NCBI RefSeq assembly: GCF_000022085.1
Contig: NC_011894.1
Location: forward strand, 6,198,501 to 6,262,500
Source of the DNA: Methylobacterium nodulans ORS 2060
GTDB lineage: Bacteria > Pseudomonadota > Alphaproteobacteria > Rhizobiales > Beijerinckiaceae
DNA length: 64,000 bases
Direction: 5' to 3'
Positions 45,656 through 54,623 of this stretch are shown in pieces (the first letter of the stretch is position 1; every line of letters starts with the position of its first letter). The notes beneath the pieces are model-generated. The model was not told the origin of the DNA and ran no database searches. It saw nothing but the letters and a program-made list of their open reading frames with translations. The position numbers and the translations under genes are program-made.

Positions 45656-45989
45656 CACTCGAAAACCGAGCGGTCATGGAGCACCACACCTCGCCGGAGG
45701 AGGCGGGCACGGTGTTCTCGCGGGCCAAGCCGAAGCTCGCGGCCTACACGCACATCATTCAGCTCACGGCTCGCGGTTCGACAACTACTCCGGATGTGGC
45801 ACAGATCGAAGCAGCCACCCGGCGCACCTACTCCGGACCGCTCGCGGTTGGAGAGGATCTGATGCGCTTCGTCATCAGCAACGGCACCGTGGCCGTGAAG
45901 CGCTGGGATGCGGTGCGGCAAACATACTCGGAGTGACCTTCATCGACCGCTTGGGCCGCCGGGCAGTGTTTGTCTTCGCGCGAGGCTGA
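44949..45989 (+). pseudogene. IS6 transposase fused to foreign sequence
   Basis: Residues up to REQN match the intact transposase at 21138, including all DDE residues, but the natural end (QLLAHCFGLPVANKA) is replaced by an out-of-frame reading of the following MBL gene fragment (HTRKPSGHGAPHLAGG). The open frame therefore continues to 45989. The catalytic core is complete, but the missing right end should prevent movement of this copy. Confidence 0.8.
45661..45936 (+). pseudogene. MBL-fold hydrolase, C-terminal fragment
   Basis: In the frame ending at 45936 the sequence reads VMEHHTSPEEAGTVFSRAKP, KLAAYTHIIQLTARG, ATRRTYSGPLAVGEDLMRFV. This is the C-terminal 90 residues of an MBL-fold (RNase Z/arylsulfatase-like) hydrolase, with the final metal His in YTHI. 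The N-terminal two thirds are missing, cut off at the IS6 copy B junction. Confidence 0.75.
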
Positions 45990-46385
45990 CTGAGCGCGAG
46001 CAATTCAGCTCGCTTGATCGGCCAGGTGATGAATGGTGTCCAGAAAACGACCGGATACTGCTGGCGAATTCGACAGCTACGCGGTGAGAGCCTTGAAGCG
46101 TGAGATGCACGTGGACGCGAGCGGGCGCTGCGAGAACCAGGCGGCGAGACGATCAAGATTGAGAGCCGCCGCCTTGGCGATGGCCGCGTCAAGATCATCG
46201 AGGTCGCTGAAGGTGGCCCCGGCGCGGCCATCGGGGTGATTCCGTCGCAGGCCGGCCGCCGCGCTTGTGGAATCCTGACGGTCCCACTAACGTGTTGAAA
46301 GTGCTGCAGTTTTCAAGAATTCTAATCTAGGAGGGTCCGGTGCAGCAGCCGGATGCTCTGCGAACCGGGTGCCTCGATCCTCAGC
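45990..46385. other. Intergenic, no gene seen
   Basis: No frame with protein features on either strand; it separates the island debris from the bacterioferritin-associated ferredoxin gene. Confidence 0.45.
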
Positions 46386-46643
46386 ATGATCGTCTGTTCC
46401 TGCAACGTCTTCTCCGACGGCCAAGTGCGCGCGTGCCTTCATCCCGGCCCGGGCTGCCCCCGTACACCGGCCCAGGTCTATGCCTGCCTGGGCTGCAGCC
46501 CGAAATGCGGGCGCTGCGCGCGCACGATTCGCGGCATCCTCTCGCGGGCGCTCGCCGAGGTTCACGCGACCTGCGCGACGGCCTGCAGCGCCGCCTGCCC
46601 GCTCAGCGCCGAGCCCCGGGCCGCTCCCGCCGAGGCCGCCTGA
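46386..46643 (+). CDS. bfd: Bacterioferritin-associated ferredoxin-like [2Fe-2S] protein
   Basis: The 85-residue protein starts MIVCSCNVFSDGQVRACL and continues QVYACLGCSPKCGRCARTIR. This gives the four-cysteine Bfd/NirB-type motif (C-x-C near the start, then C-x2-C in GCSPKC with GRC). Bfd docks on bacterioferritin and passes electrons that release stored iron. The insertion PGPGCPRTPAQ is slightly longer than in E. coli, and the Ala-rich tail is extra. No bacterioferritin gene is adjacent. Confidence 0.85.
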   Translation: MIVCSCNVFSDGQVRACLHPGPGCPRTPAQVYACLGCSPKCGRCARTIRGILSRALAEVHATCATACSAACPLSAEPRAAPAEAA

Positions 46644-46888
46644 CCGGCCGCCGCGATTGAGCCCGGCGGCGAGCAGCGCCTGATCGTCAGGCCAACCGAA
46701 TCACGGCTCCCATCCGTTGAGAAGCCCAAACCACTCTGCTTAGGCTCTCTCACAGAACCATTGTCCAGCGGGTCGAGATACCGGCTCGTCGCAGGACATG
46801 CAGCACAAATGAAAGCCTAGCGTAGCAGCCATTCCGATGTGACCGAATGCGGCGCTGACGCTCTCTCGACAGGACGATAGAGGTTGCG

Positions 46889-47529
46889 ATGAGCGACAAG
46901 GCCATCCGCCAGGACGTCATCGAAGAACTCGGCTTCGACCCGAGCATCGACGCGGCCAATATCGGCGTCGCCGTGGAGAACGGCATCGTCACGCTGACCG
47001 GCTACGTCGACACCTACGCCGAGCGGACCGCCGCCGAGAGGGCGGTGAGGAAAGTGCGCGGCGTGCGCGGCGGCGTCGAGGAGATCAAGGTCCGCCTCGC
47101 CGGCCAGACACTCCCCCGCGACGAAGATCTCGCCCAGCGCGCGGTGCAGATGCTCGACTGGTCCGCCACCGTCCCGAAGAACACCGTGCAGGTGAAGGTG
47201 CAGGACGGCTGGGTGACCCTCACGGGCCAGGTCGAATGGCAGTACCAGGAGGAGGCACGCGCCGCCCAGATGCGGCTTGCCGGCTTGGCGGGCATCATCA
47301 ACCTGATCGAGGTGATCCCGAAGGCGAGCGCAGCCGACTGCGCGCGACGATCGTCGCGGCGCTGCAGCGGAACGCTGAGGTCGAGGCGGACGCGTTCAAG
47401 GTTACCGTCAAGGACGCGAAGGTGATCCTCGACGGCAAGGTGCATGGTCTGTACGAGCGCAACCTCGTCGAGAACGCCGCGTGGTCGGCTCCGGGTGCGG
47501 GCCGTGGTCGACAACTGAAGGTGACGTGA
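46889..47529 (+). pseudogene. BON-domain protein, two frameshifts
   Basis: Frame 1 from ATG 46889 (after GATAGAGGTTG) encodes MSDKAIRQDVIEELGFDPSI and two BON domains (GVAVENGIVTLTGYVDTYAE; VQVKVQDGWVTLTGQVEWQY) up to about 47330. There a base is missing and the third domain continues in another frame: LRATIVAALQRNAEVEADAF then KVILDGKVHGLYERN. A second shift near 47488 breaks VRAVVD. BON proteins bind membranes or periplasmic partners in stress tolerance. It could be a decayed gene or hold sequencing errors at G runs. Confidence 0.8.
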
Positions 47530-47621
47530 GCCGCCCACCGGGGCTGGCCGATCCGCAGACCGGCCCCGCCGTGCCCGGCAGCACGTCTCCCTGGAACGAG
47601 ACTTCGGGAGGGAGATCGTCG

Positions 47622-48434
47622 ATGTCCTACGCGAGCATCATGGTGGCCGTCGACCTCGCCCCGCAGGCGCGCAACCGCGTGCGGCTGGCCGGCCATCTGG
47701 CCGACCAGTTCGGCGCGCGCCTGATCGGCGTCGCAGCGGAGCAGCCCGCCTACGCGGTGCCGCCTCTCGGAGCGACCGCGGCCAGCGCCTACGCCCTCGC
47801 CGCCTCGAGCGAGATCATCCTGAATGACCTGAGTATGGTCCATGCGGCCTTCGAGGAGGGAGCCGGCACGCGCAGCCGCGTCGAGTGGCGCTCGAACCTC
47901 GACTTCCCCTTGTCTTTCCTGATCGCGCAGGCGGCCACCGCCGACCTCGTCGTGGCCGGACGCGAGGAAGGCACCGGCCCACCGCTGTTCGCGTTCGATC
48001 CGGGCGATGCCGTCATGCGTCTGGGACGGCCCCTGCTCGTGGTGCCGCCAGAGATCGATCACCTCGTTGCCAAGCGCGTGGTGATCGGCTGGAAGAACAC
48101 CAGAGAGGCGCGCCGCGCCGTGTCGGACGCGCTGCCGTTCCTGAGGCGGGCGTCGCACGTCGCGGTCGTGTCCGTCGATGAGGGGCAGGGCGCGGCGGAT
48201 GGAGGGGATGTCGTCTCTCTCCTGAAAGCTCACGGCGTCGCGGCGACCAACGTGCGCGTGGACGCCGCCGGCGACGCGACCTCCCGGGCGCTCGTCGATG
48301 CAGCCTCGGAGCTGGGGGCCGATCTGATCGTCACGGGCGCCTACGGTCACGGCCGCCTGAGCGAATGGATCTTCGGCGGTGTCACTCGCGACCTGCTGGC
48401 CGCTTCGCCCGTCTGCTGCCTGATGAGCCATTGA
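47622..48434 (+). CDS. Universal stress protein, UspA family (tandem)
   Basis: The 270-residue protein has two Usp domains: SYASIMVAVDLAPQARNRVR (domain 1, weakened nucleotide loop) and KRVVIGWKNTREARRAVSDA to LIVTGAYGHGRLSEWIFGGV with RDLL (domain 2, complete G-x2-G-x9-G ATP-binding signature). The start ATG 47622 follows GGGAGGGAG. Usp proteins help survival under starvation and other stress. It follows the BON gene on the same strand, a common pairing in alphaproteobacteria. Confidence 0.9.
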   Translation: MSYASIMVAVDLAPQARNRVRLAGHLADQFGARLIGVAAEQPAYAVPPLGATAASAYALAASSEIILNDLSMVHAAFEEGAGTRSRVEWRSNLDFPLSFLIAQAATADLVVAGREEGTGPPLFAFDPGDAVMRLGRPLLVVPPEIDHLVAKRVVIGWKNTREARRAVSDALPFLRRASHVAVVSVDEGQGAADGGDVVSLLKAHGVAATNVRVDAAGDATSRALVDAASELGADLIVTGAYGHGRLSEWIFGGVTRDLLAASPVCCLMSH

Positions 48435-49267
48435 GGCACCGTGACGCGGCGAGCCGGATCGCAGCTGCGCTCGATGCTGGGACGCACGCCGCTACAAGGT
48501 CCGCTATTGTGAAGGGTTTCGGATGCCGGCCTGAGTGGGACGGATCTGACGCGACGGAGGGCCGGCGTCCGAACGCCTCCAGGGAAGGAAACCGCGGAAC
48601 ACCGGGCTACGCGTGCCGAACGAGCTATGGCGATTGAGCAGGGCGTCCGGGCTGTCGGCGAAGGTGTGCGGGGCGCCGAGGCGGTGCACGCAGCCTGCCG
48701 GGCTGCGCTCAGGATCGGCAGACGGCGCTCCGGCCGCACTCTCCGGATCCCTCGCACGAGGGCACCCGCAGCGGATTGGGCACGGCGACACGAGCGCAGG
48801 CTTGCGCCTCCAAGCTGGGGAGGCGCACCGCGGGTCGATCCAGCATCAGGGTCGCGTTCGGATGAGAGCTCATGACGTGTCGATCCTGACGGCGCGGATC
48901 GGGCTAAGGCGCGGGGTCTCGCCGCAGCGGAAGCGCTCGACGATGAGCAGGCGGCCGCCGCAGCAGGGATGGGCAGGTGCCTGCTGCTTGTCGCGGGCGG
49001 GTGGGAGATCGGCCCGATCCGGGGACGGCGTCGGGGCGAGCAGAGCCCGGATCGGTGCGATGATGGCCGCTCGCGTGCCGCTGGCCAACATCCAATGGAA
49101 CCTTCACAAGAGCTGCCCGGACAGCAGGGTGGCGGCAGTCCGTGCGGCTTGCGAATTTCGTACAGGGTTGGGGAGGAGATTGGCGGCATGCGCTGAAAGC
49201 ATATGGCCAATCTGCAGCACGAACACGCAGACATCGTCTCGCAACGAAGCCGAGCTACCTTTGCTCA
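48435..49267. other. Long stretch without a supported gene
   Basis: Several open frames exist on both strands but none has family features, a signal peptide or a good ribosome-binding site. Composition stays GC-rich. Probably decayed sequence. Confidence 0.5.
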
Positions 49268-49477
49268 ATGGACACGTTCACCGTCACGGTTGAGACGCTT
49301 ATCGGGCCGCTCTATTTACGCCGAGAGACAGCCGAGGCGGCTATTGCGACGGGCCGCGTGCTGCAGCGGGAGGGCATCGGTCAGGTCTTCATCACGCCGC
49401 CAAGCGGTAGACCGTTCCCACTCGCGGATTTCGTTTCAGCCACCGAGAAGGATCGGCCCAAACGGGAGCCAGCCTGA
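49268..49477 (+). CDS. Hypothetical protein (69 aa)
   Basis: ATG 49268 opens MDTFTVTVETLIGPLYLRRE, then AIATGRVLQREGIGQVFITP and a short charged tail. The pattern of alternating strands and one helix looks like a genuine small soluble domain. No family is recognised and the ribosome-binding site is weak. Confidence 0.45.
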   Translation: MDTFTVTVETLIGPLYLRRETAEAAIATGRVLQREGIGQVFITPPSGRPFPLADFVSATEKDRPKREPA

Positions 49478-49591
49478 GGCGCGTATGCGGTTTCCTTCGC
49501 GGGGGTGTGGTCAGGCGCGTGGGCGACTGTCTGGAACCAGAGCCTCTGACGTCCCAAACGAGAAAAGCCCGCCTATAAATTGGTGACGCCC

Positions 49592-49876
49592 ATGCCGGAC
49601 GTTGACGACCTCGTCTCACGGTACGTGCGGGAGGCGGACTCGATTGCGTCTGCGGCCCAGGCGACGCCCGGCGCCGACCTCAGCAGCAGGATCGTGGATT
49701 GGGTTCGTGCCGTGCGCGAGCAAGCCGATGCCCTTCCTGCCGGTCAGGGGCCCGCGCTTCTCATCCGCATCGCCGGGCAGCTGACGGTCAAGGGCGCCAC
49801 TGTGCCGATCGGTGAGGATCAGCGCGGACGCACCTTGTTTCTCCTCGCTTCCCGATTGAGCGGCGACGCTCCCTGA
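49592..49876 (+). CDS. Hypothetical protein (94 aa)
   Basis: From ATG 49592 the protein reads MPDVDDLVSRYVREADSIAS, with helical stretches and a C-terminal strand-helix unit (TVPIGEDQRGRTLFLLASRL). An ATG-like start 12 bases earlier (49580) is possible. It lies 114 bp after the 69-aa protein on the same strand. Function unknown. Confidence 0.45.
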   Translation: MPDVDDLVSRYVREADSIASAAQATPGADLSSRIVDWVRAVREQADALPAGQGPALLIRIAGQLTVKGATVPIGEDQRGRTLFLLASRLSGDAP

Positions 49877-49969
49877 GAAAGCTGATAGCCGACGTTCGCT
49901 GCTGGCCCGCTACAAGGTGGCCGGGCGGAACGTGCCGTGGCCGGATGAGACCCACTGAAACGAAAAGAA

Positions 49970-49996
49970 AGCCCGCCACGGCGAACCGGGCGGGCT
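49970..49996. repeat. REP-like hairpin AGCCCGCC...GGCGGGCT
   Basis: AGCCCGCC (49970-49977) pairs with GGCGGGCT (49989-49996). An A-rich stretch precedes it, so on the minus strand it resembles an intrinsic terminator. Confidence 0.5.
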
Positions 49997-50052
49997 ATGG
50001 AAACGACTCGAAGAGAAGCGAAGAAGAGCACATCATCCCCGGCAACGAAATT

Positions 50053-50078
50053 GCCCGCCACGGCGAGGCCGGGCGGGC
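50053..50078. repeat. REP-like hairpin GCCCGCC...GGCGGGC, second nearby copy
   Basis: GCCCGCC (50053-50059), loop ACGGCGAGGCCG, GGCGGGC (50072-50078). The loop start ACGGCGA is shared with the copy at 49970, so the two are homologous. Confidence 0.5.
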
Positions 50079-50641
50079 TCCGGCGATGACCGAGCCCCAT
50101 CAGATCAAGCGGCGCACACCGCAGCATGGCACAACGCAGATGACCCGCCGCGTTGGCATCGCAGCGGGGCATGCTCCTCCCTAAACCTCGGGCCGCTCCG
50201 CAAGGGCGGCTTTTCCTTTTGTCCTGCTGGCTGGATTACCTCTCGCTCGCGCGAGGCGACGCGCTACGCGTAAGGCAGTTTATGGATCGGGTGGGCGGCG
50301 CTGCCCCGCCGCTGATCGGGGGTACCCGGTCGTGGCCTGCTTCACCCGCGTGGATAGGACGGTACTTGGCCAACTGCGGCAGACAAGGGATCTTCCGGGT
50401 TACCCTGGTCGTCGGCGGATAGCCGGATCAGCCGTGCATAAGCCCCAGTATGGGTCTGAACGACAATGGCCGCTCTCCGAAGAAGGCGATCGAGCCGATG
50501 ATTGCGTAGGCGGAGATCCAGCCGGCGCTGTGATCGCACGAAAAAGAGCAGAACCCCGGAGGAGGCTCTGCTCCAGTCTATGGGGGAACCAAAACTACGT
50601 GAACTCACTAGGGAGAACTGACCCTGTAACTCACTTAAGGG

Positions 50642-50806
50642 TTAAGCACAGTAATTCTGCTTCTTGTGGTCCTTCGACTTAGAAGCGTGCTTCTTTTCCT
50701 TGGACTTGGACTTGGAGCCATGATGTTGCTTTTTCTGGCCATCATGGCTGTACGAGCTACCGGCACCGTAAACGTGTCCAAGCTCCTCAGAAGTGAGTAT
50801 ACGCAT
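50642..50806 (-). CDS. Short peptide with double-glycine-like leader, Lys/His/Ser-rich core
   Basis: ATG 50806 follows AAGGAG with ideal spacing and opens 54 residues. The N-terminus MRILTSEELGHVYGAG resembles bacteriocin/RiPP leaders (EL at -8/-7, hydrophobic V, small residues GAG at the cleavage position). The core SSYSHDGQKKQHHGSKSKSK continues Lys/Ser/His-rich to YCA with a single Cys near the end. It could be an exported antimicrobial or signalling peptide processed by a C39 peptidase transporter, but none is encoded nearby. Surrounding DNA is lower in GC. Confidence 0.6.
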   Translation of the reverse strand: MRILTSEELGHVYGAGSSYSHDGQKKQHHGSKSKSKEKKHASKSKDHKKQNYCA

Positions 50807-51050
50807 GGCATTCTCCTTAGTGCTTTGGTCAAGCCAGCGGTATGTGCTGACCTTCACAAGGTGAAAGGTGTAAGTAGAAGCCGAATTGTCATTAGATTAA
50901 ACTGACCAAATATTTACTGTTTCTGTGCCGCTTCTCTGGAGTTTCTGGATCGCCATCAATCATTACAAATTATTATCGTTGCCATCGAAGGCGAAAGGTC
51001 GCGCGTGTTCGCACATGTGGCAGCCCGGCTCCGTGCGTTCGAGTATTGCT

Positions 51051-51153
51051 GTCGTGTCGCCCCGATCCGGGTGGAGACAGCACGCGGCCTCGCGGGTTCC
51101 TACCTCGCTCCGCGACACTGCCGGGTCGGCCTCTCAGGTCCGACTCGGCTCAC
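51051..51153 (-). repeat. Dispersed repeat of about 105 bp, copy 2 (inverted)
   Basis: The reverse complement of this segment matches 43724-43827, including GAGAGGCCGACCCGGCAG and GTCGCGGAGCGAGG. It ends 28 bp before the decayed IS6 element. Confidence 0.6.
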
Positions 51154-51180
51154 CTTTGGGCGGTTCTCAAGCGGTAGGCG

Positions 51181-51995
51181 GGGCTTGTCACGTTGTCGGA
51201 CGCGGCCGCGAGAAAACCTGCGCTGGCCCCTTTCAGGCCGCCACGCCAGCTGCACTGCGCCACGTCGCGAACGCCTCGGCTCGGAAGTGCCGATGCGTGC
51301 GGGACGAGACGAGGTAACGGGGAATAGTGAAGACGTTGTAGGTGGCCGCGTGCATGGACAAGAACCGCTGGGCTGAGCTGGGCGACTTGAAGCCCTGCAA
51401 CTTCGCCTCTCGTCGTCGCACCGGCACATGCGAGCTCTCCGCCCGGTTGTTCGCTCGCTTGCGCTGGACGTGATCCACCCGGGTCAGTTTCATCTCACGA
51501 AGCGCAGCGCCGTAGGCCGGGCACTTGTCCGTGACCACGCCTCGGGTGCCATGCCCTGCTTCTTCAGCAGCTTGCGCATCAGCTTCTGGGCGGCTCGCTT
51601 GTCCCGTTTAGCCTGGACCAGCACATCCAGCACCTCGCCTTCCGCATCGACGGCTCGCCACAGGTACATCTGCCGGCCGGCGATGTGCACGAACACCTCG
51701 TCCAGGTGCCATCGCCCGTGCGGCTTCGGGCGAGAGGCGCGCAGCCGATGCGCAATGGCGGGACCGAAGCAGCACCCAACGCCGGATACTCTCGTAGGCG
51801 ACGGTGATGCCGCGCTCGGCCAGGAGTTCCTCCACATCGCGGTAGGTGAGGGTGAAGCGAAGATAGAGCCAGACGGCGCGCTGGATGATGTCAGGCGGGA
51901 AGCGGTAGCCAGCGTAGGAGGGCGGGGTCATGCCGAACGGCTACGCCGCCCCATCAACCGCCGCAAGCCGCGATGCTCGGAAACGTGACAAGCCC
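51181..51995 (-). mobile_element. IS6-family element, decayed (815 bp)
   Basis: Inverted ends GGGCTTGTCACGTT (51181-51194) and AACGTGACAAGCCC (51982-51995) enclose one frameshifted transposase gene. The length and end sequence fit the IS6 family, but it differs from copies A and B. No 8-bp target duplication is evident. Its right end cuts into the 3' end of the cheB-like gene. Confidence 0.75.
51233..51931 (-). pseudogene. IS6-family transposase, two frameshifts
   Basis: Three successive frames make one transposase: MTPPSYAGYRFPPDIIQRAV with FTLTYRDVEELLAERGI (to about 51760), GRWHLDEVFVHIAGRQMYLW and AKRDKRAAQKLMRKLLKKQG (to about 51540), then TDKCPAYGAALREM, RANNRAESSHVPVRRREAKL and LSMHAATYNVF. 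DDE residues are D in HLDEVF, D in TDKCP and E in RAESSH. The frameshifts make it inactive. Confidence 0.8.
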
Positions 51996-52851
51996 GTCTC
52001 CTCGACCAGCACTCCGAAGACCGACGACAGGAGGTTTTTGCGTGCATCGGCCTGCCCGCTTAGCAGGCTCCGCGCTGAGAAGGCGTGCCCGGAGCGGCAG
52101 CGGAACCGCAACAGCCGTTTGTCATTCACCTCATAGACCGCGCTTCGGCACGTCGGGCAGTTGTAGCCCGAGGGCGTGCTCATCTGCTCGAAGTTCCACC
52201 AGTCCTCCACTCTGAACACCCCCTGGGCGATCCTGTTCTCGGTCTCGATAAGCGCCTGGGTGTCGGCTTCGGACGCCGCACCGCTCGGATCGTCGCAGGC
52301 GAGCCGGGTCAGCAGCCCGGCCATTTCAGCGAGCCCGCATCGGTGGTCCACCGGGACGTGCCGCAGCGCGCTGCTCGGCATAGAAGGCGCGGCTGCTTCG
52401 GAAGGCTCTTGAACGATCGCGGTGCCACCACGGTCTTTGATCGCCAGAAGCCCGGCCGTTCCGTCGTCGAGTTGCCCCGTCAGCACGACGCCAATGACGG
52501 CCGGGCCATAAGCAACAGCCGCTGACCGGAAAAGCGCATCGACTGCCGGACGCGCGAAGTTCTCGTGCGGCCCGTGGGACAGGCGCACGTAGCCCTTCTC
52601 AACGAGCATGTGCCGATCCGGGGGAGCGACATAGATGGCTCCCGGCTCCAACACCTGGGGTGCTTTCGGGTGCGTAGCCTTGAGCTTACCGGCCTCAGTC
52701 AGGATCTGCGGCAGCAGACCGGGGCTGTGTGACGCGACGTGCTGACAGGAGGACCGGCGCGGGAAAGTCCGCCGGGAGACTCGCGATCAGCAGACGCAGG
52801 GCATCGATGCCGCTCAAGGACGCGCCGATTACGACGATGCGCTCACTCATC
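51941..52851 (-). pseudogene. CheB-type protein-glutamate methylesterase, frameshifted and 3'-truncated
   Basis: From ATG 52851: MSERIVVIGASLSGIDALRL and LPADFPAPVLL, then a frameshift near 52745; the second frame reads QHVASHSPGLLPQILTEAGK, PGAIYVAPPDRHMLVEKGYV, VIGVVLTGQLDDGTAGL. These are the CheB methylesterase Ser (GAS), His (QHVAS) and Asp (LDDGT) regions, followed by a C-terminal NCPTCRSAVYEV zinc-like extension. No receiver domain is present. The IS6 element at 51995 replaces the last residues. It is probably inactive. Confidence 0.8.
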
Positions 52852-53295
52852 AGGCCGCCTCCGCACGCGCAAGAAGACCATAGACTGGCAGCGATACGCC
52901 GTCGCCGCTTTGAGGCAGATCAGATTAAGGAGCCATCTGGTGTACCCGATCCTGGCCAGAGAAAGCCGGGTGCCGCTCGGGTAGGAGAAAGTCTGCTTCC
53001 CACCGAGACTGCGTGAAAACGACCGACGCTCGCGCGCCTGTAGAAGGATCTCCTCTCCCTGGAGCGATGGCTTGGGTCGAGAGCATATGCCCATCTACGC
53101 ACGGGCCAGATCGGGGAAAATCCTACTGCGCTGTTCAGATGAAATGCGGTTTTCACACATGGGGTAATCGCGGGAGCGTTCCCCCTCGGGCCGGAGTGAC
53201 GCGGCCTACAATGGAAGCGGTGGTTGTTCCCCGGCAGGATGAAGTTGCGGGCTCACGACTGGACGCCGGGCCCATGCATCGAGCGGAGAACAACC
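52852..53295. other. Intergenic before IS110 transposase
   Basis: No gene seen. The part next to 53296 should contain the left end and guide-RNA region of the IS110 element; I could not define its boundary. Confidence 0.4.
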
Positions 53296-54318
53296 ATGGG
53301 TGAGTATATCGGTCTCGACGTGTCCCTGAAAGAGACGGCGCTCAGCGTGCGGCGGGACGGCAAGCGTGTTTGGCGCGGCAGGTGCGCTTCCGATCCTGCC
53401 GTCATTGCCAGGGTGCTGCGCAAGCATGCGCCCGAAGCCCAACGGATCGTATTTGAGACGGGTCCTTTGTCAGTTTGGTTCTACCACGCGCTGCGCGCCG
53501 AAGGCTTGCCAGCGATCTGCATCGACGCGCGCCATGCCAAGGCCGCGCTCGACATGGCCGCCAACAAAACCGACGCCAACGATGCCGACGGGCTGGCCCA
53601 TCTGGCCGAGGTCGGCTTCTTCCGCGAAGTGCGGGTGAAGGGATACGACAGCCTGCTCGTGCGAACGCTTGTCGCCGCGCGCAGCAAGCTCGTGCAGGTG
53701 ACGACCGAGCTATCCAATCAGATCCGCGGCCTGATGAAGACGTTCGGCTTGATCGTGCCGGGCGCAAAGGGCGGATCGTTCGAGGCGGAGGTTCGACGTC
53801 TCCTGTCGGGCGATCACGGTCTGGCTCGCGTCATCCTTCCGCTGCTTGAGGCCTGGAACGCGGTTCGCCGTCGAGCAGCGGAGCTCGGACGCCAGCTTCT
53901 GGCCGGTGCACGGCAGAGCCAAGCCTGCCAGCGGCTGATGGCGATTCCCGGGATCGGGGCGATCACCGCGACCGCCTTCGTGACCGCGATCGAGGATCCC
54001 GCCAACTTCCGATCGTCCCGCTCCGTCGCCGCCTGGTTCGGGTTGACGACGCGGCGCTATCAGTCGGGCGAGGTCGACTATGACGGGCATATCTCCCGGA
54101 GAGGAGACGCCCATATGCGAGGGCTTCTCTACGAGGCGGCGACCGTTCTCCTGACGCGTAGCCAGGTGGACAGCGACCTGCGAGCCTGGGGACTGAAGCT
54201 GCGCGAGCGGCTCGGCTTCAAGCGCGCCGCCGTGGCGGTCGCGCGCAAGCTGGCCGTCGTCATGCACGCCATGCTGAAGTCCGGCCACTCCTACCGTGCG
54301 AAGGCTGCCATGGCCTGA
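53296..54318 (+). CDS. IS110-family transposase
   Basis: The 340-residue protein starts MGEYIGLDVSLKETALSVRR (RuvC-like DEDD domain, first Asp in GLDVS), then ETGPLSVWFYHALRAEGLPA, NKTDANDADGLAHLAEVGFF and a C-terminal Tnp_20 part (LMAIPGIGAITATAFVTAIE; AAWFGLTTRRYQSGEVDYDG) with the expected serine region (GHISRRGDAHMRGLLYEAAT). The frame is intact. IS110 elements lack terminal inverted repeats and use a bridge RNA from the non-coding end to choose targets. Confidence 0.92.
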   Translation: MGEYIGLDVSLKETALSVRRDGKRVWRGRCASDPAVIARVLRKHAPEAQRIVFETGPLSVWFYHALRAEGLPAICIDARHAKAALDMAANKTDANDADGLAHLAEVGFFREVRVKGYDSLLVRTLVAARSKLVQVTTELSNQIRGLMKTFGLIVPGAKGGSFEAEVRRLLSGDHGLARVILPLLEAWNAVRRRAAELGRQLLAGARQSQACQRLMAIPGIGAITATAFVTAIEDPANFRSSRSVAAWFGLTTRRYQSGEVDYDGHISRRGDAHMRGLLYEAATVLLTRSQVDSDLRAWGLKLRERLGFKRAAVAVARKLAVVMHAMLKSGHSYRAKAAMA

Positions 54319-54623
54319 TCCCAGAACACCCCAGCTTGTCGCGTCCCGAAGGCGCGTCGAGGCGTCCCTGCCGGGACGTGGGCGAACCATTCCGCCTAGG
54401 CTGTTGCACCGTGAGATCCAGACCGGTCCATCGAGTGCGCTTCACACATCGGAAGGTTCATCCTGCGAAGCCCCATCATGCGGCGGCTCATGCCGACCGC
54501 GAAGACGACCGTGCTCCCGGCAAACGACGGCCCGACAATCCAAAAAGGACTTGCTTTATGCGAGGCGATTAGACGACAGCCTCCACCCGAGCCGGAACTC
54601 GCCGTTGAGCGCTGATGGGGCCC
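54319..54623. other. Non-coding end of IS110 region
   Basis: No gene seen between the IS110 transposase and the reductase gene; the right boundary of the element is not identifiable by eye. Confidence 0.4.

Larger units (their letters stand above)
49877..50641. other. Gene-poor stretch with two REP-like hairpins
   Basis: Apart from the hairpins at 49970 and 50053 and a protein remnant at about 49910-49955, I see no gene. Confidence 0.45.

Noticed and set aside
48347..49234. Long Arg/Ser-rich minus-strand frame after the universal stress gene
   Set aside because: Overlaps the stress protein's end antisense, has no family features and no ribosome-binding site.
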